A stretch of DNA of 64,000 nucleotides from Hydrogenophaga sp. (lineage in GTDB: Bacteria > Pseudomonadota > Gammaproteobacteria > Burkholderiales > Burkholderiaceae_C). Below are positions 42,529-51,023 of this stretch, piece after piece (the stretch's first letter is position 1; each line of letters starts with the position of its first letter). The notes beneath the pieces were generated by a model. It worked only from the letters and a program-made list of their open reading frames with translations, was not told the DNA's origin and ran no database searches. The stretch lies in assembly GCA_016741995.1 (NCBI GenBank), contig JACVCO010000001.1, forward strand, positions 62,001 to 126,000, read 5' to 3'. Both the position numbers and the translations under genes were made by a program.

Positions 42529-42981
42529 ATGAGCCCCACCGTCCACATCCTCAACGGCCCCAACCTCAACCTGTTGGGTGTGCGCGAGCCGCACCTGTAC
42601 GGCCACACCACGCTGCCCCAGGTGGAAGCGCGCTGCACCGCGCTGGCGGCCGAGCTGGGCCTGGGCTGCGTGTTCCGCCAGTCCAACCACGAAGGCGTGC
42701 TGGTGGACTGGGTGCAGGAAGCGCGCGCCGCCGGGGCCGCGGTCATCATCAACCCGGCCGGCCTGTCGTTCCGTTCGATTCCGTTGCTGGACGCGCTCAA
42801 GACGCTGGACCTGCCGGTGATCGAGGTCCACATCACCAACATCCACCGGCGCGACGCGCCCTACAAGGATTCGATCACCTCGCTGGCCAGCACCGGCGTG
42901 ATCTGCGGGCTCGGGCCGATCGGCTACGAACTCGCGCTGCACGCCATTGCGCAACGCCTGCGCGAGGCCGCCACGGTCTGA
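42529..42981 (+). CDS. aroQ: Type II 3-dehydroquinate dehydratase (active-site variant)
   Basis: This 150-residue enzyme of the AroQ/QuiB family converts 3-dehydroquinate to 3-dehydroshikimate. The family residues R19 and Y24 (REPHLYG), N75 (INPAG), E99 and H101 (VIEVHITN) and R108 are present at canonical positions. The usual GAYTHTS loop is replaced by AGLSFRS, putting Phe at position 81 instead of the substrate-contacting His, and position 112 is Tyr. It is the first gene of a catabolic operon with a TRAP transporter, so a degradative rather than biosynthetic role is likely. Confidence 0.85.
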   Translation: MSPTVHILNGPNLNLLGVREPHLYGHTTLPQVEARCTALAAELGLGCVFRQSNHEGVLVDWVQEARAAGAAVIINPAGLSFRSIPLLDALKTLDLPVIEVHITNIHRRDAPYKDSITSLASTGVICGLGPIGYELALHAIAQRLREAATV

Positions 42982-43021
42982 ACCGCTTTCCTCACCACAA
43001 CCACCACTGGAGACAAACACC

Positions 43022-44014
43022 ATGAACGCTGCATTCGATCGCCGTACCGCCCTGTGTGCCGGCGCCGGCCTGGCCGCCGCTGCCCTGATGCCGGGCCTGG
43101 CCCGCGCCCAGCAAACCAAGCTGCGCTTCGCCGCGGTGTTCTCGGACACCGACATCCGCGCCGAGATGATCAAGCGCCTGAGCGCCGACATCGCGCCCGA
43201 CCACACCATCGAGGCGCACCTGAACTCCACCCTGTTCCGCCAGGGCACCGAGCTGGTGGCGCTGCAGCGCGACAACCTGGAGATGGGCAACATCGCGCCG
43301 CAGGACATCTCCAAGCAGGTGCCGGCCTGGTCGGTGCTGACCTCGGCCTACCTGTTCCGCGACGCCAACCACCTCAACAATTTCTTCGCCAGCGACCTGG
43401 GCACGCAGATGAAGAAGCAGGTGGAAGACCAGCTCAAGGTGAAGATCCTGGGCCCGACCTTCTTCGGCACGCGCCACGTGGGCCTGCGCGGCAAGAAGAA
43501 GATCAACGTGCCGGCCGACCTGGCCGGCGTGAAGCTGCGCATGCCCGCCGGCGATGCCTGGCAACTGCTGGGCCGCTCGCTGGGCGCCAACCCCACGCCC
43601 CTGGCCTACGCCGAGACCTACACCGGCCTGCAGACCGGCACCGTGGACGGCCAGGACAACCCGCTGCCCAACGTGCAGAACATGAAGTTCTTCGAGGTGA
43701 TGGGCCAGGTGGTGCTGACCTCGCACCTGGTGGCCTTCGACCTGCTCACCATGAACCTGAAGGCCTGGCAGGCCATGTCGGCCGACAAGCAGCGCGGCTT
43801 CCAGGCCGCGGTCGACAAGGCCATCGCCTGGAGCACGGCCGAACACGTCAAGCGCGAGGCCGAGCTGGCCGAGGGCTTCAAGCGCCAGGGGCTGGACGTG
43901 TACGTGCCCAACATCAACGCCTTCCGCGAGAACGCGCAGAAGATCTACCTGGCTTCCGACGAGGCCAAGGCCTGGGCGCCCGGCGTGATCGACAAGATCG
44001 CCGCCATCAAGTGA
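43022..44014 (+). CDS. TRAP transporter substrate-binding protein (DctP)
   Basis: This 330-residue periplasmic protein has an RR-containing signal peptide (FDRRTALCAGAGLAAAALMPGLARAQ) and the TRAP SBP fold: RQGTELVALQRDNLEMGN, GVKLRMPAGDAWQLLGRSLGANPTPLAYAETYTGLQTGTVDGQDNPL. The conserved Arg of the LRMP motif, which clamps a carboxylate, is present. It sits with dctQ and dctM genes in a shikimate/quinate-type operon, so a hydroaromatic or aromatic acid is the likely ligand. The stop overlaps dctQ by one base. Confidence 0.92.
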   Translation: MNAAFDRRTALCAGAGLAAAALMPGLARAQQTKLRFAAVFSDTDIRAEMIKRLSADIAPDHTIEAHLNSTLFRQGTELVALQRDNLEMGNIAPQDISKQVPAWSVLTSAYLFRDANHLNNFFASDLGTQMKKQVEDQLKVKILGPTFFGTRHVGLRGKKKINVPADLAGVKLRMPAGDAWQLLGRSLGANPTPLAYAETYTGLQTGTVDGQDNPLPNVQNMKFFEVMGQVVLTSHLVAFDLLTMNLKAWQAMSADKQRGFQAAVDKAIAWSTAEHVKREAELAEGFKRQGLDVYVPNINAFRENAQKIYLASDEAKAWAPGVIDKIAAIK

Positions 44015-44499
44015 TGCGCCTGCTCGCCCGCGCTGCCGAAGCGGTGGCCGCGTTCCTGCTCGCGGTCATCTTCCTCGCCTTCGTGCTGCAGATCGCCCTG
44101 CGCTACCTGTTCGATCTGCCGGTGGGCTGGACGGCGGAGATCTCGCTCGTGGCGTGGGTGTGGCTGATCCTGTGGGGTTCGGCCTTCGTGCTGCGCGATG
44201 AAGAGGAAATCCGCATCGACCTGCTCAAGGCGCTGTTCGGCCCGCGCGGGCAGCGCATCGTGGCGTCGATCGGTTCCATCGCGATCGTGCTGCTGTTCGC
44301 GCTGGCCCTGCCCGCCACGTGGGACTACATCACCTTCATGAAGGTCGAAAAGAGCTCGTACCTGAAGATCCGTTTCGACTGGCTCTATTCGATCTACCTG
44401 GTGTTCGCGGTCGCCGTCATCGGGCGCCACCTCTGGCTGATCGTGAACGCCGCGCGCGGGCGTGCCCAGGCCGAATCCACCCACATAGGCTCCCTGTGA
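44014..44499 (+). CDS. TRAP transporter small permease (DctQ)
   Basis: This 161-residue protein has four predicted membrane helices and the DctQ pattern (FVLQIALRYLFDLPVGWTAEISLVAWVWLILWGSAFVLRDEEEIRIDLL). It joins the large permease to form the Na+-coupled importer. It overlaps dctP at its start and dctM at its end. Confidence 0.93.
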   Translation: MRLLARAAEAVAAFLLAVIFLAFVLQIALRYLFDLPVGWTAEISLVAWVWLILWGSAFVLRDEEEIRIDLLKALFGPRGQRIVASIGSIAIVLLFALALPATWDYITFMKVEKSSYLKIRFDWLYSIYLVFAVAVIGRHLWLIVNAARGRAQAESTHIGSL

Positions 44500-45797
44500 A
44501 CCTGACCAGTCCCTTCTCGCTGGCCGTGGCGGCCATCGTGGCCCTGAGCCTGCTCGGCGTGCCCATCGGCCAGGCCATGATCGGTGGCTCCATCCTGTAC
44601 CTGTACCTCAAGGGCATGGACATGGGCAGCGCGGCCGAGCAGTTGCTCAACACCACCTACTCGAGCTACCTGCTGCTCGCCATTCCGCTGTTCATCCTGG
44701 CCGCGAGCTTCATGAGCTCGGGCAGCGTGCTCGACCGCCTGCTGCGCTGGTGCAACGCGCTGGTGGGCCGCTTCCCCGGTGGCCTGGCGCAGGTGAACGT
44801 GCTGCAGAGCCTGGTGTTTGCGAGCATGTCGGGCTCGGCGCTGGCCGACGCCGCGGGCTCGGGCAAGCTCATGCAGGCCATGATGACGCGCGACGGCCGC
44901 TACACGCCGGCCTTCGCGGGCGCGCTCACCGCCGTCACCGCGGTGATCGGGCCCATCCTGCCGCCTTCGATTCCGCTGGTGCTCTACGCGCTGGTCTCGG
45001 GCACCTCCATCGGCTACCTGTTCCTGGCGGGCGTGCTGCCCGGCCTGCTGCTCACCGCGGTGCAGATGGGGCTGGTGCACTACCAGGCCAAGAAGTACAA
45101 GTTCCCGGTGGAAGACCCGGTGCCCATGCGCGAACTGCCGCGCATGACGCGCGAAGCCTTGCCGGCGCTGCTGATGCCGCTGCTGCTGCTCGGCTGCCTC
45201 TACAGCGGCATCACCACGCCCACCGAAGCCGCCGGCGTGGCCGCGGCCTACGCGCTGGTGATTGCGGCCTTCTACTACCGCAGCCTGTCGGCGCGCGACG
45301 TCTACGAATCGCTGCAGCAGAGCGCGCGCACCAGCGTGTCCATCGGCATCCTGATCGCCGGCGCCACGGTGTTCAACTTCGTGATCACGTCCGAGAACAT
45401 CCCCGCCACCTTGAGCAGCATGATGAGCGGGCTGGAGCTCTCGCCCTTCACCTTCCTGCTGCTGGCCAACATCCTGCTGCTGGTGCTGGGTGCCTTCCTC
45501 GAAGGCTCGACCATCATCCTGGTGATCCTGCCGGTGCTGCTGCCCACCGCCGTGGCCGTGGGCGTGGACCCGGTGCACTTCGGCGTGGTGGCGGTGCTCA
45601 ACGTGATGATCGGCCTGGTCACGCCGCCCTACGGCCTGCTGCTGTTCATGATGACCAAGATCGCCAACGTCTCGCTGTGGGAACTGGTGCGCGCCACCCT
45701 GCCCTTCCTCGGCGTCATGATGATCGCGCTGGCCATCACCACCTTCTGGCCCGACTTCGTGCTCTGGCTGCCGCGCCAGGCCGGCTACAGCGGTTGA
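44496..45797 (+). CDS. TRAP transporter large permease (DctM)
   Basis: This 433-residue multispanning protein of the DctM family shows GVPIGQAMIGGSI, AIPLFILAASFMSSG, SGSALADAAGSGKLM, GPILPPSIPLVLYAL and FLEGSTIILVILPVLLP. It starts with GTG overlapping the dctQ stop (GTGA). Together with the preceding two genes it forms a complete TRAP transporter, followed by shikimate-pathway-like enzymes. Confidence 0.94.
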   Translation: MNLTSPFSLAVAAIVALSLLGVPIGQAMIGGSILYLYLKGMDMGSAAEQLLNTTYSSYLLLAIPLFILAASFMSSGSVLDRLLRWCNALVGRFPGGLAQVNVLQSLVFASMSGSALADAAGSGKLMQAMMTRDGRYTPAFAGALTAVTAVIGPILPPSIPLVLYALVSGTSIGYLFLAGVLPGLLLTAVQMGLVHYQAKKYKFPVEDPVPMRELPRMTREALPALLMPLLLLGCLYSGITTPTEAAGVAAAYALVIAAFYYRSLSARDVYESLQQSARTSVSIGILIAGATVFNFVITSENIPATLSSMMSGLELSPFTFLLLANILLLVLGAFLEGSTIILVILPVLLPTAVAVGVDPVHFGVVAVLNVMIGLVTPPYGLLLFMMTKIANVSLWELVRATLPFLGVMMIALAITTFWPDFVLWLPRQAGYSG

Positions 45798-45814
45798 CCA
45801 CCACGGGGCCCGGC

Positions 45815-46678
45815 ATGGCAGACCTGCGCATCGACGGCCACACCCGGGTCATCGCCCACCTGGGCCACCCCACGCACAGCTTCAAGGCGCCGCTGATCTA
45901 CAACCCGTGGTTCGCGGCCAGCGGCACCCGGGCCGTGGTGGTGCCACTGGACTGCCCGGCCGGCGCGCTCGACGCGCTGCTGCCGCCGCTGATGGCCGCG
46001 CCCAACGTGCTGGGCGCGCTCATCACCATGCCGCACAAGGTGGGTGTGGTGCGCCTGCTCGACGAGGTCTCGCGCACCGCGCGCGTGGCGGGTGCGTGCA
46101 ACGCCGTCAAGCGCCTGCCCGACGGCCGACTCGTCGGCGACATGTTCGATGGCGAGGGCTTCGTGCGCGGCGTGCAGCGCAAGGGCCTGGCCCTGGCCGG
46201 TGCGAGCGCGCTGGTGGTGGGCAGCGGCGGCGTGGGTTCGGCCATCGCGGCCTCGCTCGCGGCCGCGGGTGTGGCGCAACTCAGGCTGTTCGACCTGAAC
46301 GACGACGCCACGCAAGCGCTGAGTGCGCGCCTGCGCGAAGCCCACCCGGCGCTGCGCGTGCAGGTGGGCGATCGCGATCCCGCGGGCCTGGATCTGGTGG
46401 TCAACGCCACGCCGCTGGGCATGGAGCCGGGCGACGCGCTGCCGCTGGACGTGAACCGGCTGGACGCACGCACCTTCGTGGGCGAGGTGGTGATGCGCGA
46501 GCGGATCACCGCCTTTCTCGCCGCGGCACAGGCGCGCGGCTGCCGCGTGCAGGTGGGCACCGACATGCTGTTCGAGCAGATCCCCGCCTACCTGGAATTC
46601 TTCGGCCTGCCGGTGGCCACGCCCGAGCGGCTGCGCGAACTCGCGCGCCTCGACACGCCCCAGGAGAACACCCCATGA
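45815..46678 (+). CDS. Shikimate dehydrogenase-like oxidoreductase
   Basis: This 287-residue protein has the AroE fold: catalytic K75 (ITMPHK), N96 (ACNAVKR), D112 (FDGEGF) and a dinucleotide-binding VVGSGGVGSA at 134-143. The substrate-binding HSxSP/HN signature is altered to HSFKAP/YN: the second Ser is K24 and the His of HN is Y29. This points to a non-biosynthetic member of the AroE/YdiB/RifI superfamily with another hydroaromatic substrate, for example quinate or a related acid. It overlaps the next gene (ATGA) and lies in the aroQ/TRAP operon. Confidence 0.82.
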   Translation: MADLRIDGHTRVIAHLGHPTHSFKAPLIYNPWFAASGTRAVVVPLDCPAGALDALLPPLMAAPNVLGALITMPHKVGVVRLLDEVSRTARVAGACNAVKRLPDGRLVGDMFDGEGFVRGVQRKGLALAGASALVVGSGGVGSAIAASLAAAGVAQLRLFDLNDDATQALSARLREAHPALRVQVGDRDPAGLDLVVNATPLGMEPGDALPLDVNRLDARTFVGEVVMRERITAFLAAAQARGCRVQVGTDMLFEQIPAYLEFFGLPVATPERLRELARLDTPQENTP

Positions 46679-47595
46679 GCGAACGGCTGCCCGACCCCAC
46701 GCGCGAACCGCTGCAGGACTCGCACAGCGACGCGCGCAACCCCATCGGCCTGGACGGCATCGAGTTCATCGAATACGCCACGCTCAAGCCGCAGGCCCTG
46801 GGCCAGGTGCTGGAGATGATGGGCTTTCACCCGGTGGCGCGGCACCGCTCGCGCGAGGTGCTGCTGTACCGCCAGGGCGGGCTCAACATCGTGGTCAACG
46901 CCCACCCGGTGGACGCGCTGGGCGCGGCGCACGGCGGGCCGCAACCGGTCATCGGCGCGGTGGGCCTGCGCGTGCGCGACGCGCGGGCCGCGCGCGAGTA
47001 CGTGCTCTCGCGCGGCGGTTGGGAGGTGCCCACGCACCCCGAGGCCATGGAGCTCAACATCCCGGCCATCCACGGCGTGGGCGGCAGCCGCATCCACCTG
47101 ATCGACCGCTACCGCGACTTCTCGATCTACGACGTGGACTTCGTGCCCATCCCCGGGGTGGATCCGCGCCCGCCGGCGCTGTTCGATCTGCGCTTCTTCG
47201 GTCTGGTGCAGTACATCGGCCTGGCACGCAGCCCGGACTGGATCGCGTTCTACGAGACCCTGCTCGGTGCCACCGCGATCCCCGACGAACAGCGCTTCGG
47301 CATCATGCCCGCGGGGCACCTCCTGCAGGTGCCCGCGCAACGGCCGGCCAACACCTTTCTGCTGCAGCTGGTGGAGCCCGCGATCGACGCACTCGACAGC
47401 CGCGAGGCCTGGCAGCGCATCGGCCTGGGCGTGCCGGACGTGCTGGCCGCGGTGCGCGCGCTGCGCGACCGCGGCATCGATTTCGTCGAATCCGAAGCCG
47501 CGCACCCGGGGCAACGCGGCGCGATCACCAAGGCCTACCTGGGCAGCGTGGTGTTCGAGCTGGTGCAGGACCCGCTCGCGGCGCAACGGCCATGA
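46675..47595 (+). CDS. HPPD-like VOC protein lacking iron ligands
   Basis: This 306-residue protein aligns from its first conserved block (NPIGLDGIEFIEYAT ... VARHRS, LYRQG) to 4-hydroxyphenylpyruvate dioxygenase. The first metal-ligand segment (normally DHLTHNV) reads VQYIGLAR with no His. The second (GIQHxA) reads WQRIGL, so His is Arg. Only the third, the Glu of VFELVQ, remains, and the C-terminal helix of HPPD is missing. It is probably not an active dioxygenase. It resembles the C-terminal half of QuiC1-type dehydroshikimate dehydratases, and the other half is the next, overlapping gene. Confidence 0.75.
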   Translation: MSERLPDPTREPLQDSHSDARNPIGLDGIEFIEYATLKPQALGQVLEMMGFHPVARHRSREVLLYRQGGLNIVVNAHPVDALGAAHGGPQPVIGAVGLRVRDARAAREYVLSRGGWEVPTHPEAMELNIPAIHGVGGSRIHLIDRYRDFSIYDVDFVPIPGVDPRPPALFDLRFFGLVQYIGLARSPDWIAFYETLLGATAIPDEQRFGIMPAGHLLQVPAQRPANTFLLQLVEPAIDALDSREAWQRIGLGVPDVLAAVRALRDRGIDFVESEAAHPGQRGAITKAYLGSVVFELVQDPLAAQRP

Positions 47596-48497
47596 ACGAT
47601 CCGCGCAGCATCCAGGAGGCCATGCGCGGCTTCGGCATGGACACCATCACACTCGCCGGGCCCCTGCAGGCCAAGCTGCGGGCCATGCGCGAAGCGGGTT
47701 TCAGCCAGGTGATGCTCAAGGCCAACGACCTGGCGGGCCACCCCGACGGCTGGCGCGCCGCGGTGCGCGAAGTGCGCGACAGCGGGCTGCGCGGCACGGG
47801 CTTTCAGGTGCTGCGCGATTTCGAAGGCCTGTCGGGCCACCTGCACGACCACAAGCTCGACATCGCCAAGACCATGCTGCGCCTGTGCAGCGAACTCGGC
47901 TGCGACGTGCTGCTGGCCTGCTCGTCCACCTCGGCCCACGCCTCGCAGGACCCAGAGCACCTCGCGCGCGACCTGCGCAAGCTCGCCATGCTGGCGCTGC
48001 CGCTGGGCATCCGCATCGCCTACGAAGGCCTGTCGTGGGGCCGCACCATCAACGAATACACCACCGCGTGGGACGTGGTCTGCCGCGCCGACTGCCCCAA
48101 CCTCGGGGTGTGCCTCGATTCCTTCCACATCCTCGCGGCCAGGACGCCGCTGGACGCGCTGGCCGACATCGACCCCGAGCGCATCTTCCTCGTGCAGTTG
48201 TCCGACTTCCTGTGGCAGGAGACGCGCACGTTCGAGGAACGCATGGCCACCGCGCGCACCTACCGCGTGTTCCCCGGCGAAGGCGTGCACACGCCACAGA
48301 TCATCGAGCTGGTGCAGGCACTGGACGCCAGGGGCTACAGCGGCGACTGCAGCTTCGAGGTCTTCAACGACGACTACCAGCAGATGCCGCTGGACATGGT
48401 GGCCGAGCGCGCGCGCCGCGCCGCGCTGTGGCTGAGCGAGGACGTGCTGCGCCGCTCGCTCCCGCTGCCCGGGCAACTGCGCCTGCGCAGCGCCTGA
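47592..48497 (+). CDS. 3-dehydroshikimate dehydratase-like TIM-barrel protein
   Basis: This 301-residue protein of the AP-endonuclease-2/xylose-isomerase-like barrel family has the metal-binding residues of QuiC-type dehydratases in order: E145 (IAYEGLSWGR), D176 (CLDSFHI), Q202 (FLVQLSD) and E256 (FEVFND). The reaction would be dehydration of 3-dehydroshikimate to protocatechuate. It overlaps the HPPD-like gene, which corresponds to the partner domain of fused QuiC1. It ends the operon and converges on the second TRAP operon 10 bases away. Confidence 0.82.
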   Translation: MNDPRSIQEAMRGFGMDTITLAGPLQAKLRAMREAGFSQVMLKANDLAGHPDGWRAAVREVRDSGLRGTGFQVLRDFEGLSGHLHDHKLDIAKTMLRLCSELGCDVLLACSSTSAHASQDPEHLARDLRKLAMLALPLGIRIAYEGLSWGRTINEYTTAWDVVCRADCPNLGVCLDSFHILAARTPLDALADIDPERIFLVQLSDFLWQETRTFEERMATARTYRVFPGEGVHTPQIIELVQALDARGYSGDCSFEVFNDDYQQMPLDMVAERARRAALWLSEDVLRRSLPLPGQLRLRSA

Positions 48498-48507
48498 GCG
48501 CGCCGGC

Positions 48508-49788
48508 TCAGCCGTAGAACCAGCGCGCCGGCACCATCACCAGGCTGGGGAAGAACACCAGCAGGAACATCACGCCGAACTGCGCCAGCATGAACGGCCA
48601 CACGCCGCGCGTGACCGCGTCCATGCTCACCTTGCCCACACCGGCCACCGTGCTGAGCACCGTGCCCACGGGCGGCGTGACCAGGCCGATGGCGTTGTTG
48701 ATCATGAACAGCACGCCGAAGTACACCGGGTCGATGCCCGCGGCCTTCACCAGCGGCATGAACACCGGCGTGAGGATCAGGATGGTGGGTGTCATGTCCA
48801 TGGCCGTGCCGACCAGCATGGTGATGACCATCATGACCACCAGCAGCAGCGTGGGGTTGTCCAGCAGCGGCTGCAGGATCGTGATGAGTTCGCTCGGCAG
48901 GTTGGCCACGGTGATCATCCAGGCCGAGACCATGGCGGCCGCCACCAGGAACATCACCACCGCCGTGGTCTGCGCGGCCGACTGGAACAGCCCGTAGAGC
49001 TGCGACCACTTCAGTTCGCGGTAAACCAGCATGGAGACCAGCAGCGCATACACCGCGGCCACCACCGCGGCTTCGGTGGGCGTGAAGACGCCGAACTTCA
49101 GGCCCACCACCACGATCACCGGCAGGCCGAGCGCGAAGGTGGCGTCGCGCGCGGCGCTCAACACCTCGCGCAGTTTCGCGCGCGGCTGGGCTTCGAGCTT
49201 GTCGTTGCGCACCAGCCACCACCAGGTGAACCACAGCGCCGCGCCCAGCATGAGACCGGGCGCGATGCCGGCCATGAACAGGCGCGATATCGACACGTTC
49301 GCGGCGACACCGAAGATCACGAAGCCGATGCTGGGCGGGATGATGGGCGCGATGATCGCGGCCGAGGACAACAGGCCCGCCGAGCGCGCCGGGTCGTAAC
49401 CGGCGCGTTTCATCATCGGCAGCAGCAGGGCCGAGAGCGCGGCCGCGTCGGCCACGGCCGAACCCGAAAGCGCGGCCATGATGACCGCGGCCATGATGCC
49501 CACGTAGCCCAGGCCACCGCGCACATGGCCCACCAGCGTCATGGCGAACGCCACGATGCGCTTCGACAAGCCGCCGGCGTTCATGATCTCGCCCGCCAGC
49601 ATGAAGAAGGGAATGGCCAGCAGCGGGAAGCTGTTCGCGCCCTCGATCACGTTCTGCGCCAGGATCTGGGCGTCGAACATGTTCATGTGCCACATCAGCG
49701 CCGCACCGGCGAGCAGCAGCGAGAACGCGATCGGAATGCCCAGCGCCATGCCGCCGAGCAGGGTGATCAGGAAGATGGTGAGGATCAT
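48508..49788 (-). CDS. TRAP transporter large permease (DctM), second system
   Basis: This 426-residue DctM-family protein shows GIPIAFSLLLAGAALMW, AIPFFMLAGEIMNAGGLSKRIVAFA, GSAVADAAALSALLLPMMKRAGYD, IIPPSIGFVIFG and ATAM-type C-terminal loops around VGTAMDMTPTILILTPVFMP. It is clearly different from the first DctM at 44496. Its start overlaps the dctQ stop (ATGA). Confidence 0.94.
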   Translation of the reverse strand: MILTIFLITLLGGMALGIPIAFSLLLAGAALMWHMNMFDAQILAQNVIEGANSFPLLAIPFFMLAGEIMNAGGLSKRIVAFAMTLVGHVRGGLGYVGIMAAVIMAALSGSAVADAAALSALLLPMMKRAGYDPARSAGLLSSAAIIAPIIPPSIGFVIFGVAANVSISRLFMAGIAPGLMLGAALWFTWWWLVRNDKLEAQPRAKLREVLSAARDATFALGLPVIVVVGLKFGVFTPTEAAVVAAVYALLVSMLVYRELKWSQLYGLFQSAAQTTAVVMFLVAAAMVSAWMITVANLPSELITILQPLLDNPTLLLVVMMVITMLVGTAMDMTPTILILTPVFMPLVKAAGIDPVYFGVLFMINNAIGLVTPPVGTVLSTVAGVGKVSMDAVTRGVWPFMLAQFGVMFLLVFFPSLVMVPARWFYG

Positions 49789-50300
49789 GGCGCGTCCTCG
49801 GATCCCGCGATGCCGAACAGCGACTCATCGGCGCGGCCGCTGAACACCTGCCAGAGTTCGTTGAGGAGCACCACGCAGGCCAGCGCGCCGAACACCACAC
49901 CGCTCAGGTAGAAGAACGCCATCGATGTCTCGGTGACGGCGCTGCGCGTGGCGCGGTTGATCACCACCTGTTCCCAGCCGCCGCGCACCACCAGCCAGCA
50001 CACGAAGAGCATGGCCAGGCGCGAGATCACGAAGCACACCTTGCGCCCCGCCAGCGGCAGCCGGCCCACCACGACGTCGGTGCCCAGGTGGCGGCGCGTG
50101 TGCATGGCCACGAAGGCGCCCAGAAAGGTCATCCACACGAAGAGCCAGCGCGACAGCTCTTCAGACACCGTGATGCCCGAGTTGAAGCCGTAGCGCAGCA
50201 CCACGTTGCCGAACACCATCACCACCATGGCGGCCAGGGCCACCACCATGAAGAACGAAAACAGACGGCACACCCAGCCGATCCAGCGATCCACCCACAC
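49785..50300 (-). CDS. TRAP transporter small permease (DctQ), second system
   Basis: This 171-residue, four-helix DctQ-family protein shows VFGNVVLRYGFNSGITVSEELSRWLFVWMTFLGAFVAMHTRRHLGTDVV. It is coupled to the downstream dctM and separated by 36 bases from the upstream DUF4286 gene. Confidence 0.93.
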   Translation of the reverse strand: MWVDRWIGWVCRLFSFFMVVALAAMVVMVFGNVVLRYGFNSGITVSEELSRWLFVWMTFLGAFVAMHTRRHLGTDVVVGRLPLAGRKVCFVISRLAMLFVCWLVVRGGWEQVVINRATRSAVTETSMAFFYLSGVVFGALACVVLLNELWQVFSGRADESLFGIAGSEDAP

Positions 50301-50336
50301 AACCCTCTCCTCGAACAGGCCGGCCCGGCGCCGGCT

Positions 50337-51020
50337 TCAGACCATGTCCGCCGGCACGGCGGAGAAGGCCAGTTCATGCCGGCCGTGCGCCATGTCGGTG
50401 GCGCCCAGGGCGGCGAGCGCCTCGGTCGACAACGCTTCCTGCGCCAGCGCGCCCACCTCGGCCGCGTCGTAGCCGGTGACCACCAGCACCCAGTCGGCCA
50501 CGCCGTCACCACCGCCGCGAATCTTCTGCTCGGTGGTCTGGGCAATGGCCGGTGCGCGGTGGCGCAGCAGGTGCGCGCCGGTCAGGCCGGCGCGCTGCGG
50601 CAGCTCATCGATGAGCGCCGTGAGCGCGGCGCGCAGACCCTCGCTCAGCTCAGGCCGCGCCGGCGACAGGCGCACCGTGAGCGCATGGGCCGCCGTGAGC
50701 GCACCGCGCGAGGCCAGCACCTCGCACTGGCTGCGCATCATGTGGCGGTGCAGCGGCATCATCCGCGTGGACCACGCCGAAGGGGCGTTGAGCCGCGCCA
50801 GGTACGCGGGCGAGGACAGCACCTCGTGGCCTTCCAGCTCGTACATCACGAACACGCCCGCACCACCGCCGGCCTGCCGCCAGCGCGAGGCGCGCCGGAA
50901 GCCTGCGATGCCCAGGCGCTCGGAGAAGTGCTCGTGCGCGTGCCAGTGGGCGAATTCGCCGAAGGCCTGCGCGTCGATCTCCCACCACATGGCCAGCGCG
51001 GCCTTGCCCAGCAACGCCAT
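50337..51020 (-). CDS. DUF4286-like protein
   Basis: This 227-residue soluble protein appears to have two ferredoxin-like alpha/beta halves. The first contains WWEIDAQAFGEFAHWHAHEHFSERLGI and VFVMYELEG; the second has HALTVRLSP and LVVTGYDAAEV. It resembles the uncharacterised DUF4286/EthD-like dimeric alpha-beta barrel group, whose members often sit in catabolic operons. It lies between dctP and dctQ of a TRAP operon, 3 bases from dctP. The function is unknown; substrate binding, or a lyase or isomerase role, is possible. Confidence 0.65.
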   Translation of the reverse strand: MALLGKAALAMWWEIDAQAFGEFAHWHAHEHFSERLGIAGFRRASRWRQAGGGAGVFVMYELEGHEVLSSPAYLARLNAPSAWSTRMMPLHRHMMRSQCEVLASRGALTAAHALTVRLSPARPELSEGLRAALTALIDELPQRAGLTGAHLLRHRAPAIAQTTEQKIRGGGDGVADWVLVVTGYDAAEVGALAQEALSTEALAALGATDMAHGRHELAFSAVPADMV

Positions 51021-51023
51021 GAA

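Noticed and set aside
46675..47595. Calling the gene 4-hydroxyphenylpyruvate dioxygenase
   Set aside because: Two of the three iron-binding residues are missing and the C-terminal helix is absent, and the context is shikimate-type catabolism rather than tyrosine degradation.
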